Assembly: GCA_027488975.1 (NCBI GenBank)
Contig: JAIYAQ010000012.1
Span: 284,767 to 348,766 of the forward strand
Direction: 5' to 3'
From: Cyanobium sp. E1_MAG_00006
GTDB taxonomy: Bacteria; Cyanobacteriota; Cyanobacteriia; PCC-6307; Cyanobiaceae
DNA length: 64,000 bases
Shown here: one piece after another, positions 1-9,681 of the stretch
Position numbering within the stretch: the stretch's first letter is position 1
Layout: every line of letters begins with the position of its first letter
Program-made: the position numbers and the translations under genes
Notes under the pieces: model-generated
What the model was told of the DNA's origin: nothing
Database searches by the model: none
The model's input: only the letters and a program-made list of their open reading frames with translations

Positions 1-363
1 CAGGGGGCTGCCCAGACGCTCGAACGCCGGCAGGTGCGCCGTCGGCCCGCAGACGACGGGTCGGCGTCGGCTGAGGTGGACGAACCCCAGACCCGAACAG
101 CACCCCCACGGCAGCGGCAGAGCGCTGAAACCTCCGAATCGGCCGCCTGGGGCGGCTGGAGCGGCTGGGCTGGTCCCACCCGAGCGGCCGCGGAGCCGGC
201 TCCCACCGTGTCCGTGCCGTTCCGGGTGATTCGCAAGGGACGCGCCCAGTCCAGCGCCGGTGCCACCAGCAGCGCCTCAGCAGCCAGCCCAGGAACCACC
301 AGCCAGCCCTCGGGCGGATCCAGCACTGACGACTGGACAACTCCCGCCTCCGACGACTGGTGA
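1..363 (+). CDS. C-terminal part of an unidentified protein, 5' end outside window
   Basis: The frame is open from the first base to a TGA at 361-363, so the gene very likely begins upstream of the window. The visible 120 residues are low complexity: rich in Ser, Ala, Thr, Pro and Arg, with Trp-Gly repeats near residue 50 (WGGWSGW), one short ordered-looking piece (VSVPFRVIRKG) and an acidic tail with two DDW motifs. No catalytic motif or membrane segment is visible. It could be the disordered tail of a cyanobacterial membrane protein, but I do not recognise the family and assign no function. Codon use looks like that of the neighbouring genes. Confidence 0.5.
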   Translation, partial: QGAAQTLERRQVRRRPADDGSASAEVDEPQTRTAPPRQRQSAETSESAAWGGWSGWAGPTRAAAEPAPTVSVPFRVIRKGRAQSSAGATSSASAASPGTTSQPSGGSSTDDWTTPASDDW

Positions 364-455
364 TCCCACGGTGTGTCGCGCTGCATGGCATCGGCACAAT
401 CCTGCCCGCCACCCTCCCTAAAGTTCCGCCAGCGTTCCGCCCGAGGCCCGCGACG

Positions 456-887
456 GTGACCGACTCCGCCCAGCCAGCTCCCGCCGCCGCCAAGGCTGCC
501 ACCACGGCCAAAGCTGCCAAGCCACCTGCACCGGAGGACAAACCCTTCGGCGAGTTCGTACCGGATCTGCTGATCCCGGCGATCGCCAGCGAGATCAAGA
601 CCTACGGGGGCCCCGACACGACCCTCAGCTTCGAGCAGGGACCGATGCCGGTGGTGGGCAGCACCGCCTGGATGGTGAAGGGTGAACTGCCGGGCGGGCG
701 TCGGTTCTGGCTCTGCTTCACGGCGGACTCGATCAGCTCCAGCAAGACCATCGCCGTGGCCGAGGCCGGTGCCGAGCCGAGCCTGCTGGAGTCCTTCCTG
801 ATCGACGAGAAGAAGATGACGCTGGCGCTGATCGTGTCGCGGCTGGTGCAGCGGCTGAACGGCCAGAAGTGGTTGGGCGCCAACTGA
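456..887 (+). CDS. DUF2996 family protein
   Basis: A protein of about 143 residues. The N-terminal 35 residues are Ala/Pro/Lys-rich. The conserved DUF2996 core follows, from PFGEFVPDLLIPAI to the C-terminal VQRLNGQKWLG signature. The family is restricted to cyanobacteria and plastids and has no established biochemical role. I chose the GTG at 456 because the 32 codons upstream in the same frame (from a GTG at 360 that overlaps the previous stop) translate to sequence unlike the family. No signal peptide or membrane segment is visible, so it is probably cytoplasmic. It lies between the unknown upstream gene and acsF. Confidence 0.8.
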   Translation: MTDSAQPAPAAAKAATTAKAAKPPAPEDKPFGEFVPDLLIPAIASEIKTYGGPDTTLSFEQGPMPVVGSTAWMVKGELPGGRRFWLCFTADSISSSKTIAVAEAGAEPSLLESFLIDEKKMTLALIVSRLVQRLNGQKWLGAN

Positions 888-920
888 GAACTCTGGGCTA
901 GGCGCGTCGCCTAAACGCTG

Positions 921-995
921 GGCATGGCAACAGGTGGCTTGCCAACAGATGGCTTGCCCACACGTGGCTTGCCAACACACGGCTTGCCAACGCAT
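921..995 (+). repeat. 15-bp tandem repeat (about 5 units) in the acsF leader
   Basis: Four units built on GGCTTGCCAACA plus a variable three-base end start at 936, 951, 966 and 981. A degenerate fifth unit starts at 921. The array ends about 65 bases before the acsF start codon, so it may lie in the 5' leader or promoter. The 15-bp period keeps frame, but neither strand gives a convincing gene over it. Confidence 0.85.
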
Positions 996-1060
996 GAACG
1001 TGGCGCCGCCAAGCCCCCGGCGACTCCTACGATGCAAGCCCGTCCACTGCCGCCGCCCCG

Positions 1061-2161
1061 ATGGTGCCTCCCTCCGCCGTTGCTTCGCCCGACGCCGCGA
1101 CAGCCGCCATCGGCACCCCTGACGCACCGGCCGTCAAGGATCCGGTGAAGGACACCATCCTCACCCCGCGGTTCTACACGACCGATTTCGAGGCCATGGC
1201 CGCCATGGACCTCCGCCCGAATGAGGTGGAGCTGGAGGCCATCTGCGAGGAGTTCCGCAAGGACTACAACCGCCACCACTTCGTGCGCAACGAGGAGTTC
1301 GAAGGCGCGGCCGACAAGCTCGATCCCGATACCCGCCGGGTGTTCGTTGAGTTTCTCGAGCAGAGCTGCACCTCCGAGTTCTCTGGCTTCCTGCTCTACA
1401 AGGAGCTGAGCCGACGCATCAAGGAGAAGAACCCCCTGCTGGCCGAGTGCTTCGCGCACATGGCCCGCGATGAAGCCCGCCATGCCGGCTTCCTCAACAA
1501 GTCGATGAGCGACTTCGGTCTTCAGCTCGACCTGGGCTTCCTGACCGCCAACAAGGCCTACACCTACTTCAAGCCCGCCTACATCTTCTACGCCACTTAC
1601 CTGAGCGAGAAGATCGGCTACTGGCGCTACATCGCCATCTACCGCCACCTCGAGAAGAACCCCGACAGCAAGATCTTCCCGATCTTCAACTTCTTCGAGA
1701 ACTGGTGCCAGGACGAGAACCGCCACGGCGACTTCTTCGATGCCCTGATGAAAGCTCAGCCCAGCACGGTCACCGGTCTCAAGGCCCGCCTCTGGTGCCG
1801 CTTCTTCCTGCTGGCGGTGTTCGCCACCATGTACGTGCGTGACGTGGCCCGCAAGGAGTTCTACGAAGCCCTCGGCCTCGATGCGCGCGAGTACGACAAG
1901 TACGTGATCGCCAAGACCAACGAGACCACGGCGCGGGTCTTCCCGGTGGTGCTGAACGTCGACCATCCGAAGTTCTATGAGCGGCTGGAGCAGCTGGTAC
2001 AGAACAACGCCCAGCTCAGCAAGGCCGACGAAGGCTCGGCACCGGCGCCGCTCAAGGCACTGCGCAAGCTCCCCTTCTGGATCGCCAACGCCGCCGTGAT
2101 GGCCAAGTTGTTCCTGACGAGCCCGATCCGCAGCGAGCAGTTCCAGCCCGCCGTGCGCTGA
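1061..2161 (+). CDS. acsF: Magnesium-protoporphyrin IX monomethyl ester oxidative cyclase (aerobic)
   Basis: This is the di-iron enzyme that forms the fifth ring of chlorophyll from Mg-protoporphyrin IX monomethyl ester, using O2. The 366 residues match the usual family length. Two ExxH di-iron motifs are visible, Glu138-His141 in RDEARHAGF and Glu219-His222 in DENRHGDF, with a further family Glu in SCTSEFSGF near residue 106. The first 30 residues are Ala/Pro-rich and variable, and the ATG at 1061 gives the N-terminus typical of picocyanobacterial AcsF. A 15-bp tandem repeat lies just upstream, and a rho-independent terminator 27 bases after the stop suggests a single-gene transcript. It acts in the same pathway as chlH at the far end of the window. 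Confidence 0.97.
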   Translation: MVPPSAVASPDAATAAIGTPDAPAVKDPVKDTILTPRFYTTDFEAMAAMDLRPNEVELEAICEEFRKDYNRHHFVRNEEFEGAADKLDPDTRRVFVEFLEQSCTSEFSGFLLYKELSRRIKEKNPLLAECFAHMARDEARHAGFLNKSMSDFGLQLDLGFLTANKAYTYFKPAYIFYATYLSEKIGYWRYIAIYRHLEKNPDSKIFPIFNFFENWCQDENRHGDFFDALMKAQPSTVTGLKARLWCRFFLLAVFATMYVRDVARKEFYEALGLDAREYDKYVIAKTNETTARVFPVVLNVDHPKFYERLEQLVQNNAQLSKADEGSAPAPLKALRKLPFWIANAAVMAKLFLTSPIRSEQFQPAVR

Positions 2162-2188
2162 AGCGGCAAACGCCGCAGCGTCCCCTTG

Positions 2189-2218
2189 GCCCTGGCCGTT
2201 GCGGCCGGGGCTTTCTTG
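2189..2218 (+). terminator. Rho-independent terminator after acsF
   Basis: A 10-bp stem, GCCCTGGCCG pairing with CGGCCGGGGC (one G-U pair) around a TTG loop, is followed by TTTCTTG. It begins 27 bases after the acsF stop. Confidence 0.7.
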
Positions 2219-2321
2219 CAGGGCCCTCCAGCAGGACTCTCCAGCCGCGCTCCCGCAGGCTGTCCTGCAGACCAACAGCCCAACACCCGCCCATCCAAGC
2301 CCTGATCGCCAGAGACCTCGC

Positions 2322-3776
2322 GTGATCGCCACCCCCTCCGCCAGTCCATCCACCGCAGCGAACGCCAGCCTGGCCGACGGCTTCGGCGATCACTGGCGCC
2401 CCAGGCTGGAGACCCTTTTGGCCGATGGCCGGGCCGCCGGTGCTGATCTGGTGGAGGTCTTTCTAGAGCGCACCGACCACCTCGGCGTGCTGGCGGAGCA
2501 GGAGCGGATCACCAGCGTGACCCCGGCCTTCGGCATGGGCGCCGGCATCCGTGTGTTCCTGGCCCACCGCGATGGCTTCGTCAGCACCAACGACCTCAGC
2601 GAAGCGGGGCTGCAGCGGGCACTCGAGCAGGCGCTGGGCATGCTCGGCCTGCAGCGCAACAGCCAGGCGGCCTCTCTCTTCGACGGTCTGACGCCGCTGC
2701 GCGATTTCGCTGCCACCAAAGCCGACTGGCTGCAACGCTGCCCGATGCTGCAGGAGGCCACCGTTCGGCTACTCGACGGCACCGCCGCCTTGCAGCGACG
2801 CGGCCGTCATCTGCAGGCTCGCCGCGGCAGCTATGCCCGCGACTGGCAGGAGGTGCTTGTGGCCGCCAGCGACGGCACCTTCGGCCGCGACGTGCGCCTG
2901 CATCAGTCGGTGGGTCTGAATGTTCTGGCAGCCGATGGCGACAACCGCGCCGGCGTCGGCCGCCGCTACGGCACCGAAGGGCGGCCGGACGATCTGCGCC
3001 AGTGGGACGCGGAAGCCTCAGCGGCCGAGGTATGCGAAAGCGCCGGCACCATGCTCTATGCCGACTATGTGGAAGCGGGACAGCTTCCGGTGGTGCTGGC
3101 CAACCGCTTCGGCGGCGTGATCTTCCACGAAGCCTGCGGCCACCTGCTGGAAACCACCCAGGTGGAACGCGGCACCACACCCTTCGCCGAGAAGGTGGGC
3201 GAGCCGATCGCTCACGCCGCCGTCACCGCCATCGATGAGGGCCTCACCGGCGGCGCCTTCGGCTCGTTGTCGATGGACGACGAGGGCATGGAACCGCAGC
3301 GCACGGTGCTGATCGAGAACGGCGTGCTGCAGCGCTTCATCAGCGACCGGGCCGGCGAACTGCGCACGGGCCACGCCCGCACCGGTAGCGGCCGCCGCCA
3401 GAGCCACACCTTCGCGGCCGCCAGCCGCATGCGCAACACCTACATCGCCGCCGGCCCGCACACCCCGGACGACCTGATCGCCTCGGTGGACAAGGGGCTG
3501 TACTGCAAGTCGATGGGGGGCGGCAGCGTGGGCCCCACCGGCCAGTTCAATTTCGCCGTGGAGGAGGGCTACCTGATCGAGAACGGCAAGCTCACCAAAC
3601 CCGTGAAGGGCGCCACCCTGATCGGCGAGGCCAAGGAGGTGATGCCGCGCATCTCGATGTGCGCCAACGATCTCGAGCTGGCCGCCGGCTTCTGCGGCTC
3701 CGTGAGTGGCAGCATCTTCGTCACCGTCGGCCAGCCGCACATCAAGGTCGATTCGATCACCGTGGGGGGCCGCTGA
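2322..3776 (+). CDS. tldD: Metalloprotease TldD
   Basis: Large subunit of the TldD/TldE heterodimeric zinc protease, known for degrading unfolded or modified peptides in the cytoplasm. The HExxxH motif is intact as HEACGH at about residues 269-274. The glycine-rich C-terminal family segment ([15 protein letters not shown]) is also present. The GTG at 2322 gives 484 residues, a normal length. Earlier in-frame codons run through the acsF terminator region and translate to non-family sequence, so they are not used. The partner gene starts two bases after the stop, so the two are almost certainly co-transcribed. Confidence 0.93.
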   Translation: MIATPSASPSTAANASLADGFGDHWRPRLETLLADGRAAGADLVEVFLERTDHLGVLAEQERITSVTPAFGMGAGIRVFLAHRDGFVSTNDLSEAGLQRALEQALGMLGLQRNSQAASLFDGLTPLRDFAATKADWLQRCPMLQEATVRLLDGTAALQRRGRHLQARRGSYARDWQEVLVAASDGTFGRDVRLHQSVGLNVLAADGDNRAGVGRRYGTEGRPDDLRQWDAEASAAEVCESAGTMLYADYVEAGQLPVVLANRFGGVIFHEACGHLLETTQVERGTTPFAEKVGEPIAHAAVTAIDEGLTGGAFGSLSMDDEGMEPQRTVLIENGVLQRFISDRAGELRTGHARTGSGRRQSHTFAAASRMRNTYIAAGPHTPDDLIASVDKGLYCKSMGGGSVGPTGQFNFAVEEGYLIENGKLTKPVKGATLIGEAKEVMPRISMCANDLELAAGFCGSVSGSIFVTVGQPHIKVDSITVGGR

Positions 3777-3778
3777 CC

Positions 3779-5185
3779 ATGACCATCTCCACCCCTGCCG
3801 GCAGCAGCAGCGCAGACAGCGCGACCAGCAGCCTCAACGCCGAGCACCTGCGCCAGCGCCTCGAGCAGCTCGCCAGCTCCGCCGGAATCCGCCAATGGGA
3901 TCTCGGCGCCGCTTGCAGCACCGACACCTCCGTGCAGGTGGATCGCGGTGAGGCCAAGCAGCTCAAGGGCGCCCAGCGCAGTTCGATCACCGTGCGCGTC
4001 TGGAACGACGACGGCCTGGTGGGCGTCACCAGCACCTCCGATCTGTCCGACTCCGGACTGGCCCGTGCCCTCTCCGGGGCGCGCGATGCCAGCGCCTACG
4101 GCAACCCCGACGACACCCCCGCCTTCTCACCACTGGCCACCGCGCCTCTGGCGCACCTGGATCAGCCGCTGCATGAACCGCGCGGCATCCTGCAGCTGCT
4201 CGACACCCTGCGCGATGCCGAGCGACAGCTGCTCGGCCGCCACAACGCCATCGGCACGGTTCCGTACAACGGCCTGGCGGAACGCAGCAGCGAACGCATC
4301 TATCTCAACAGCACCGGCGCCTGCCGTCAGCAGCGCCTCACCACCGCCAGCCTCTACCTCTACGCCCGCGCCGAGGAGACGGGCCGCAAACCCCGCAGCG
4401 CCGGAGCCGTGCGGCTGGGCTACGGCGCCAGCGAGCTCGACATCGCCGGCTGTATCGACGAAGCCGCTGAGCGCACCATCGCCCACCTCGACTACGCCCC
4501 GATCGAGACCGGCCGTTACACCTGTGTGTTCAGCCCCGAGGCCTTCCTTGATCTGATCGGCGCCTTCAGCAGCCTGTTCAATGCCCGGGCCGTGCTCGAC
4601 GGCGTCAGCCTCAGCAACCGCGAGTCGATCGGTCAGCAACTGGCGGTGCCATTCCTCTCGATCCACGACAACGGCCTGCACCCGGGCAACATCGGCGCCG
4701 CCGCCTTCGACGGCGAAGGCACACCCACCAGCCCGCTGGCCCTGCTGGAAGGCGGCGTGCTGCGCAGTTTCCTGCATTCCGAAGCCACGGCCCGCGCCTT
4801 CGGTGTTGCGCCCACCGGGCACGCTGGCCTTGGGGCGAAGGTGTCTGTGGGGCCAGACTGGTTCGAGATCACGGCAACCCCCGGCAGCGGCGGCGGTCAG
4901 GCGGGTCTGGATCGCTTCAATGCTGGTGAACCGATCGTCTGGATCGATTCACTCTCGGCCCTGCACGCCGGCGTGAAGGCCAGCCAGGGCTCCTTCTCGC
5001 TGCCATTCGACGGCTGGCTGGTGCGCGGCGGTGAAGCGCGCTCGATCGAGGCCGCCACCGTGGCCGGCGATATCCGCAGCCTGCTGAAGGCGATCGTGGG
5101 CTTCGAAGGTGAGGCCAAGGTCACACCGGATGGCCTCTGCCCGTTGGTGTGGGTGGAGGGGCTCTCGATCACAGGCGAGGCCTGA
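3779..5185 (+). CDS. tldE: TldD/PmbA family protein, partner subunit TldE
   Basis: A protein of 468 residues from the ATG at 3779, the non-catalytic partner of TldD. It has the family fold markers (a VDRGEAKQLKGAQRSSITV segment near residue 60 and HPGNIGAAAFDGEG near residue 303) but lacks the HExxxH zinc motif, as expected for TldE/PmbA. The start two bases after the tldD stop suits a heterodimer made in equal amounts. fmt follows after nine bases and is probably in the same transcript. The first 25 residues are Ser/Ala/Thr-rich and poorly conserved. Confidence 0.9.
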   Translation: MTISTPAGSSSADSATSSLNAEHLRQRLEQLASSAGIRQWDLGAACSTDTSVQVDRGEAKQLKGAQRSSITVRVWNDDGLVGVTSTSDLSDSGLARALSGARDASAYGNPDDTPAFSPLATAPLAHLDQPLHEPRGILQLLDTLRDAERQLLGRHNAIGTVPYNGLAERSSERIYLNSTGACRQQRLTTASLYLYARAEETGRKPRSAGAVRLGYGASELDIAGCIDEAAERTIAHLDYAPIETGRYTCVFSPEAFLDLIGAFSSLFNARAVLDGVSLSNRESIGQQLAVPFLSIHDNGLHPGNIGAAAFDGEGTPTSPLALLEGGVLRSFLHSEATARAFGVAPTGHAGLGAKVSVGPDWFEITATPGSGGGQAGLDRFNAGEPIVWIDSLSALHAGVKASQGSFSLPFDGWLVRGGEARSIEAATVAGDIRSLLKAIVGFEGEAKVTPDGLCPLVWVEGLSITGEA

Positions 5186-5194
5186 ACGCATCGG

Positions 5195-6235
5195 ATGAAG
5201 ATCCTGTTCTGGGGCACGCCCGCCTACGCCGTGTCCAGCCTGAATGCCCTGGAGGCCGCTGGCCATGAGCTGGTGGGGGTGGTGACCCAGCCGGACCGGC
5301 GCCGCGGCCGCGGACGGGAGTTGATGCCCTCACCAGTGAAAGTGCGTGCCCTGGAACTCGGGCTGCCGGTGTTCACCCCGGAGCGGATCCGTCGGGAGCC
5401 GCAATGCCAGCAGGAGCTCGCCGCTCTTGGCGCTGATGCCTACGTGGTGGTGGCCTTCGGCCAGATCCTGCCACCCGAAGTGCTGCAACAGCCGCCCCTG
5501 GGATGCTGGAACGGCCACGGCTCCCAGCTGCCGCGCTGGCGCGGCGCCGGACCGATTCAGTGGTGCCTGCTGGAAGGCGATGCCAGCACCGGCGTGGGGA
5601 TCATGGCGATGGAGGAGGGCCTGGACACCGGGCCGGTGCTGCTGGAGCGGGCCATTCCCATCGGCCTGCTGGAGAACGCCAAGCAACTGGGGGAGCGCCT
5701 GGCCCAGCTCACCGCCGCGCTACTGGTGGAGGCGATGCCACACATCGAAGCGGCGGGGCCGGGAACGGAAGCGGAACGGCTGACCCGCCTCGGGGTGCGC
5801 AGCCAGGCGGGGGACGGCCTCACCTACGCCCGCATGCTCAGCAAGCAGGACTTCCAGATCGACTGGAGTCAGTCGGCGCTGGCGATCCATCGCCGCGTGA
5901 TGGGCCTCTACCCCGGAGCCACCGCCAGCTGGCACGGCAAGCGACTGAAGTTGCTGGCCACTGAACCGCTGGTGGAGAGGCTGAAGGATCAGCTCAGCCC
6001 AGAGGCTGCCGCCTTGGTGCGCCCCGTGGGGACACAGCCCGAGGCTGAGCCCACCGTTGCCGGCACTGTGTCGCCCGGCACCGTGCTGGAGGTGGTACCG
6101 GAGGTTGGCCTGGTGGTGGCCAGCGGCGGCTGTCCGCTGCTGGTGCGGGAGGCGCAGGTGGAGGGCAAGGCGGCCGCAGCAGGCACCCAGCTGCTGCAGC
6201 AACTGCAGGTGAAACCTGGCGATCGCCTGGGCTGA
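5195..6235 (+). CDS. fmt: Methionyl-tRNA formyltransferase
   Basis: Transfers a formyl group from 10-formyl-tetrahydrofolate to initiator Met-tRNA. The Rossmann start (MKILFWGTPAYAVSSL) is present. The active-site stretch WNGHGSQLPRWRGAGPIQW near residues 104-122 keeps the catalytic Asn and His, and Asp follows in EEGLDTGPVLL. The C-terminal OB-like domain starts near residue 215. The protein is 346 residues, slightly longer than typical because of a linker rich in Pro/Glu/Val near residues 265-290. In the usual motif Asn-Val-His-Pro-Ser-Leu, Gly-His-Gly-Ser-Gln occurs here; I believe that is a picocyanobacterial variant. Confidence 0.95.
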   Translation: MKILFWGTPAYAVSSLNALEAAGHELVGVVTQPDRRRGRGRELMPSPVKVRALELGLPVFTPERIRREPQCQQELAALGADAYVVVAFGQILPPEVLQQPPLGCWNGHGSQLPRWRGAGPIQWCLLEGDASTGVGIMAMEEGLDTGPVLLERAIPIGLLENAKQLGERLAQLTAALLVEAMPHIEAAGPGTEAERLTRLGVRSQAGDGLTYARMLSKQDFQIDWSQSALAIHRRVMGLYPGATASWHGKRLKLLATEPLVERLKDQLSPEAAALVRPVGTQPEAEPTVAGTVSPGTVLEVVPEVGLVVASGGCPLLVREAQVEGKAAAAGTQLLQQLQVKPGDRLG

Positions 6236-6271
6236 ATGCAGGCAGAGGGCAGCGTTGCGATCAGCAATCCC

Positions 6272-7123
6272 TCAGGCGAGCAGCAGCTGATACGCCGCGT
6301 TGATGCGGTGGAAATCAGCTGCCTGACCACCCATGTCGGGGTGGTGGCGCTTCACCAGCCGGCGGTGCGCAGCCTTGATTGCCTCGCGTGATGCTCCCCA
6401 GCGGAGCCCAAGCACCTGCAGAGCCGCCAGCAGGCGGGGATCCGCATCAGCCGGAGCCGGATCAGCGGCGGAGTGTTGGTGAGTCTGGCGGTCCGATCGG
6501 CGCTGATCGGTACTGCGCTGATCCGTACTGCGTTGATCCGTGCGGGTGCGGCGGCCTTGACGATGCTGCGATCGAGGCCGCTCCAGACGCTGCTGGCGCT
6601 GGCGCAGGTCGGCCACCACGCGGGCGGGATCGTCCTCCAACCATTCGCTGGCACTGATTCCGTAGAGCCCGAAGGCGGCAAGCACCGCCAGGCGCTTCTT
6701 GGTGAGCGGCCCGGCCAGAGCCTGCTGCAGATCCGCGCCAAGGCCCGGAGCCAGGCGATCCAGCCTCTGCTCGAGTGTGAGGTGGGGATGCAAACTGCCG
6801 CGGTTCAGCGCCTCGATCAGTCCGCGCAGGCCGCTGTCGTCGCCACCGGAGCGCAGCTCCGGCCAGCCGCTCTGGCGAGCCAGCCGCTCACCCCAACGGC
6901 GCACCTGCTCGGCGGTGACGCGCGGCGCGGCCTGGGTTTCGGCACCAGTCGGGCCAGCGGATCGGGAATGTCGATCCAGCCGCTCCAGCTGGGCGAGGCG
7001 CCGGCGCAGCTGCTGCACTTCCTGGCGCAGGGCCTGGTTTTCGGCGAGCAGGCCCTCCAGATTGCTGGTCACCGGCCGGGGCTGCCGCGGCGGGGAGGAC
7101 CAACGGCGTGGATCGAACCCCAT
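6272..7123 (-). CDS. J-domain protein with N-terminal coiled coil
   Basis: A 283-residue protein with three parts. A heptad-like coiled coil runs over about residues 20-50 (LLAENQALRQEVQQLRRRL). A middle region of about 100 residues has no family I know. A charged Arg/Gln/Ser/Thr linker containing DQRSTDQRSTDQRRSD leads to a C-terminal J-domain whose HPD tripeptide lies in RLVKRHHPDMGG near residue 263. C-terminal J-domains of this kind usually recruit DnaK to a particular client. The gene starts 20 bases after the stop of the DEAD-box helicase gene and is probably its operon partner. Confidence 0.8.
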   Translation of the reverse strand: MGFDPRRWSSPPRQPRPVTSNLEGLLAENQALRQEVQQLRRRLAQLERLDRHSRSAGPTGAETQAAPRVTAEQVRRWGERLARQSGWPELRSGGDDSGLRGLIEALNRGSLHPHLTLEQRLDRLAPGLGADLQQALAGPLTKKRLAVLAAFGLYGISASEWLEDDPARVVADLRQRQQRLERPRSQHRQGRRTRTDQRSTDQRSTDQRRSDRQTHQHSAADPAPADADPRLLAALQVLGLRWGASREAIKAAHRRLVKRHHPDMGGQAADFHRINAAYQLLLA

Positions 7124-7143
7124 GGGCGATGGCGGGCCTCAGC

Positions 7144-8490
7144 TCAGCGGCTGCGGGGCCGCGCCTGAGAGCGGCCACGGGAGGCGCCGCCGGCCACCGC
7201 TCCAGCGGCGGAACGCCCACCCCCCGAGCGGCTACCACCGCGCCCGCGACCGCCACTCAGATCCAGCGGCGGGGCCGAGAGCACCGTGGGCTCGAAGCCG
7301 GGCACCGCCTGACGGGGCAGCGGGTTGCCGATCATCCGCTCGATCGCGCGCAGCAGCTCGTGCTCCTCGGCCGCCACCAGCGAAACGGCATGGCCGCTGT
7401 GGCCGGCGCGCCCGGTGCGGCCGATGCGGTGGACGTAGTCCTCCGCCTGGTTGGGCAGATCGAGGTTCACCACATGCGGCAGCTGGTGGATGTCGATGCC
7501 GCGGGCGGCAATATCGGTGGCCACCAGCACGCGCACCTCGCCGCCCTTGAAGCCCGCCAGGGCGCGGGTGCGGGCCCCCTGGCTCTTGTTGCCGTGGATG
7601 GCGGCGGCCTCGATGCCCTCCTTCGTGAGCCGCTCGGCAATGCGATTAGCGCCGTGCTTGGTGCGAGAGAACACCAGCACCTGCTGCCAGTCGTTGCTGC
7701 GGATCAGGTGACCAAGCAGCTCCGGCTTGCGGTCCATATCGCAGGGATGGAGCACATGCTCCACCGTTGCGGCCGTGCGGTTCTCCGGCGTGGCCTGCAG
7801 CTGCACGGGGTTGTGCAGCAGGCCGGTGGCCAGCTTCTTGATCGAGGCCTCGAAGGTGGCCGAGAACAGCAGGTTCTGCCGTTTTGGCGGCAGCAGCGCC
7901 AGGATCTTCTGGATGTCACGGATGAAGCCCATGTCGAGCATGCGATCGGCCTCATCGAGCACCAGGATCTCGACGCGATCGAGCTTGACGGCGTTCTGCT
8001 GAGCCAGATCCATCAGCCGGCCTGGCGTGGCCACCAGCACATCGGCGCCGCGGCGCAGGCGCATCATCTGCGGGTTGACCTTCACACCGCCAAACACCAC
8101 GTCGGAACGCAGATCAAGGTGGCGCGAATAGGCCGCCACGTTCTCACCCACCTGGGCCGCCAGTTCGCGGGTGGGGGTGAGCACCAGGGCTCGCACGATG
8201 TTGTTACGAGCATGGGCCCCATGCCGCAGCCGCTCCAGCATCGGCAGAGTGAACCCGGCGGTCTTGCCCGTGCCGGTCTGAGCCGCGGCCATCACATCAC
8301 GGCCCTCCAGCACTGCCGGAATGCACTGCTGCTGAATCGGCGAAGGCGTGGTGTATCCCTTCTCCAGAACCGCCTGCACGATCGGCCGACCCAGGCCGAG
8401 GGCGGTGAAGGGTGAGCTGCTGAGGGCCTCCTCACTGGGAACAGGCATCTGGCGGACCGGCTGCGGGGTGCGCGCACCTGGATCAGTCAC
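7144..8490 (-). CDS. DEAD-box ATP-dependent RNA helicase (RhlE-like)
   Basis: All core motifs are present in order: the Q motif ([12 protein letters not shown]), Walker [28 protein letters not shown], and [14 protein letters not shown] glycine/arginine/serine-rich tail of about 60 residues probably binds RNA non-specifically. The length of 448 residues fits RhlE/DeaD relatives involved in ribosome assembly and RNA decay. The GTG at 8490 gives this length; an ATG at 8448, giving 434 residues, is an equally plausible start. Cyanobacterial helicases of this group are often cold- or redox-regulated, but nothing in the sequence shows that here. Confidence 0.92.
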   Translation of the reverse strand: MTDPGARTPQPVRQMPVPSEEALSSSPFTALGLGRPIVQAVLEKGYTTPSPIQQQCIPAVLEGRDVMAAAQTGTGKTAGFTLPMLERLRHGAHARNNIVRALVLTPTRELAAQVGENVAAYSRHLDLRSDVVFGGVKVNPQMMRLRRGADVLVATPGRLMDLAQQNAVKLDRVEILVLDEADRMLDMGFIRDIQKILALLPPKRQNLLFSATFEASIKKLATGLLHNPVQLQATPENRTAATVEHVLHPCDMDRKPELLGHLIRSNDWQQVLVFSRTKHGANRIAERLTKEGIEAAAIHGNKSQGARTRALAGFKGGEVRVLVATDIAARGIDIHQLPHVVNLDLPNQAEDYVHRIGRTGRAGHSGHAVSLVAAEEHELLRAIERMIGNPLPRQAVPGFEPTVLSAPPLDLSGGRGRGGSRSGGGRSAAGAVAGGASRGRSQARPRSR

Positions 8491-8631
8491 AGGCTGAGAC
8501 TGGCCTGCCTCCCCTGCGCTGCCCGCACTGGGAATGGCTGCCCCGGGCCGGGCACTGCTGCGACGGCGCCGGACACTGGATGCGGGGTTGGATGACGGCG
8601 AAATGGCAGCAGCCCCGCAGATCCCTTCACC

Positions 8632-9336
8632 CTAGGGTCCGCCCCTGCGCGGCTCCTCGGTGTACAGCTGTCGCGCCTGCTCCAGGCAGCGCAGCAGATC
8701 GGCATCGAGGAGATCGCAGGCCTCCGGCCACAGCCCGGCCAGCCAGCGGCGCAGCGCCGTGACATCAGGCTCCGGGCTGAAGAACGCCTCCTGAGCTGCC
8801 AGCACCCGGAACTTGAGGAACTCCAGCAGACGTGCCCGCAGGCGGGCCGGCTGGATCAACCGGCAGCGCCGTGGATCCAGCGCCAGGGCAAAACGCTCGC
8901 CGATCGTCACCGCCGGCAGAGGCGGTGCCAGCACCTCCAGCAGCGAGAGGCTCTGGTGGTGGGCCCGTTTGGTTTCCGGATGCGGGTAATAGATCAAAGC
9001 CGGCGAATCCGTCGCTGCCGGATCGCTCAGGCGCCGCAGGTGGCAGTGCCAGAAGGAGAAAGTCTCCGGAGGGTGACGATCCGTCCAGCGCAGCTCGGGC
9101 ACGTGGTGGTCGGGGTCGCGCAGGCGCCATTCCCCCGGAGCGAATGAGAGGTTGAGGGTGGCTGCTTGATACGGCGCGAGATCAAGTCCGTGGGTGGCGA
9201 ACAGGGGCGCCTGCAGGGCGATCGTGCCGGAGGGGTAGGGACTGTCTGCCGCGCGGCCGGATGCCACGCCATGGCCCGCCACCAGCCGGCCCTCGACCCA
9301 GAGCGGTGCAGGTTCCGTGGCCAGCGCGCCGCTCAC
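8632..9336 (-). CDS. Conserved cyanobacterial protein of unknown function, coupled to DUF6464 gene
   Basis: A protein of 234 residues when started at the GTG at 9336, which overlaps the stop codon of the upstream DUF6464 gene in a GTGA arrangement. The longer frame to 9429 would run deep into that gene and is not supported. The sequence has a conserved-looking N-terminal half (VEGRLVAGHGVASG, ATLNLSFAPGEW, YYPHPETKRAHHQSL) and an Arg/Leu-rich helical C-terminal half. The G-x-V-x-G-x-G and TLN pattern faintly recalls CTP-dependent riboflavin kinase barrels, but this is only a resemblance. No membrane segment or signal peptide is seen. Confidence 0.75.
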   Translation of the reverse strand: MSGALATEPAPLWVEGRLVAGHGVASGRAADSPYPSGTIALQAPLFATHGLDLAPYQAATLNLSFAPGEWRLRDPDHHVPELRWTDRHPPETFSFWHCHLRRLSDPAATDSPALIYYPHPETKRAHHQSLSLLEVLAPPLPAVTIGERFALALDPRRCRLIQPARLRARLLEFLKFRVLAAQEAFFSPEPDVTALRRWLAGLWPEACDLLDADLLRCLEQARQLYTEEPRRGGP

Positions 9337-9680
9337 GAAACGGCTGGGCTGTAGTGGGCACAGCGCTCGCAGGGCCCCTCCGGCAGCACGGCGCAGCGCA
9401 ACAGCGGTGTGCGGGCGTTGTAGCGGCAACTGGGATCGCCGATCACCCAGCGCCCCTGCCAGTGGCGGGCATCGGCAGGCTGCCGCTGGGGTTTCACCTG
9501 CAGAGCGATGCTGCTGAGTTCGTAGCGTCCGCCGCGCAGCTGGTAGCGATGGTGGCGCTGCAGCACAAGAAAGCTGCGGTCCTCCACCACCAGCCAGCGG
9601 CCGGGATGGGGCACGTCCTCCAGTTCGAGACGCTGCAGCAGACGATTGCTGCCGGCCTGGCGCAGTTCCACCTGCATCAC
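9333..9680 (-). CDS. DUF6464-like cyanobacterial protein
   Basis: A small soluble protein of 115 residues (GTG at 9680; an ATG follows immediately at 9677). It ends in a cysteine-bearing signature, GDPSCRYNARTPLLRCAV then GPCERC. Five cysteines fall in the last 30 residues, suggesting metal binding or structural disulfides. This matches my recollection of DUF6464, a cyanobacterial family without known function. The start lies one base after the stop of the TerC gene, and the stop overlaps the next gene's GTG, so the three genes are tightly coupled. Confidence 0.7.
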   Translation of the reverse strand: MMQVELRQAGSNRLLQRLELEDVPHPGRWLVVEDRSFLVLQRHHRYQLRGGRYELSSIALQVKPQRQPADARHWQGRWVIGDPSCRYNARTPLLRCAVLPEGPCERCAHYSPAVS

Positions 9681-9681
9681 T

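Noticed and set aside
360..455. GTG at 360 as the start of the DUF2996 gene
   Set aside because: It overlaps the upstream stop neatly, but the 32 residues it adds do not look like the family; the GTG at 456 gives a better N-terminus.
911..2353. 480-codon open frame on the minus strand over acsF
   Set aside because: It is antisense to a clear acsF with intact di-iron motifs; long antisense frames are common in GC-rich DNA and its sequence is low-complexity Gly/Val/Leu.
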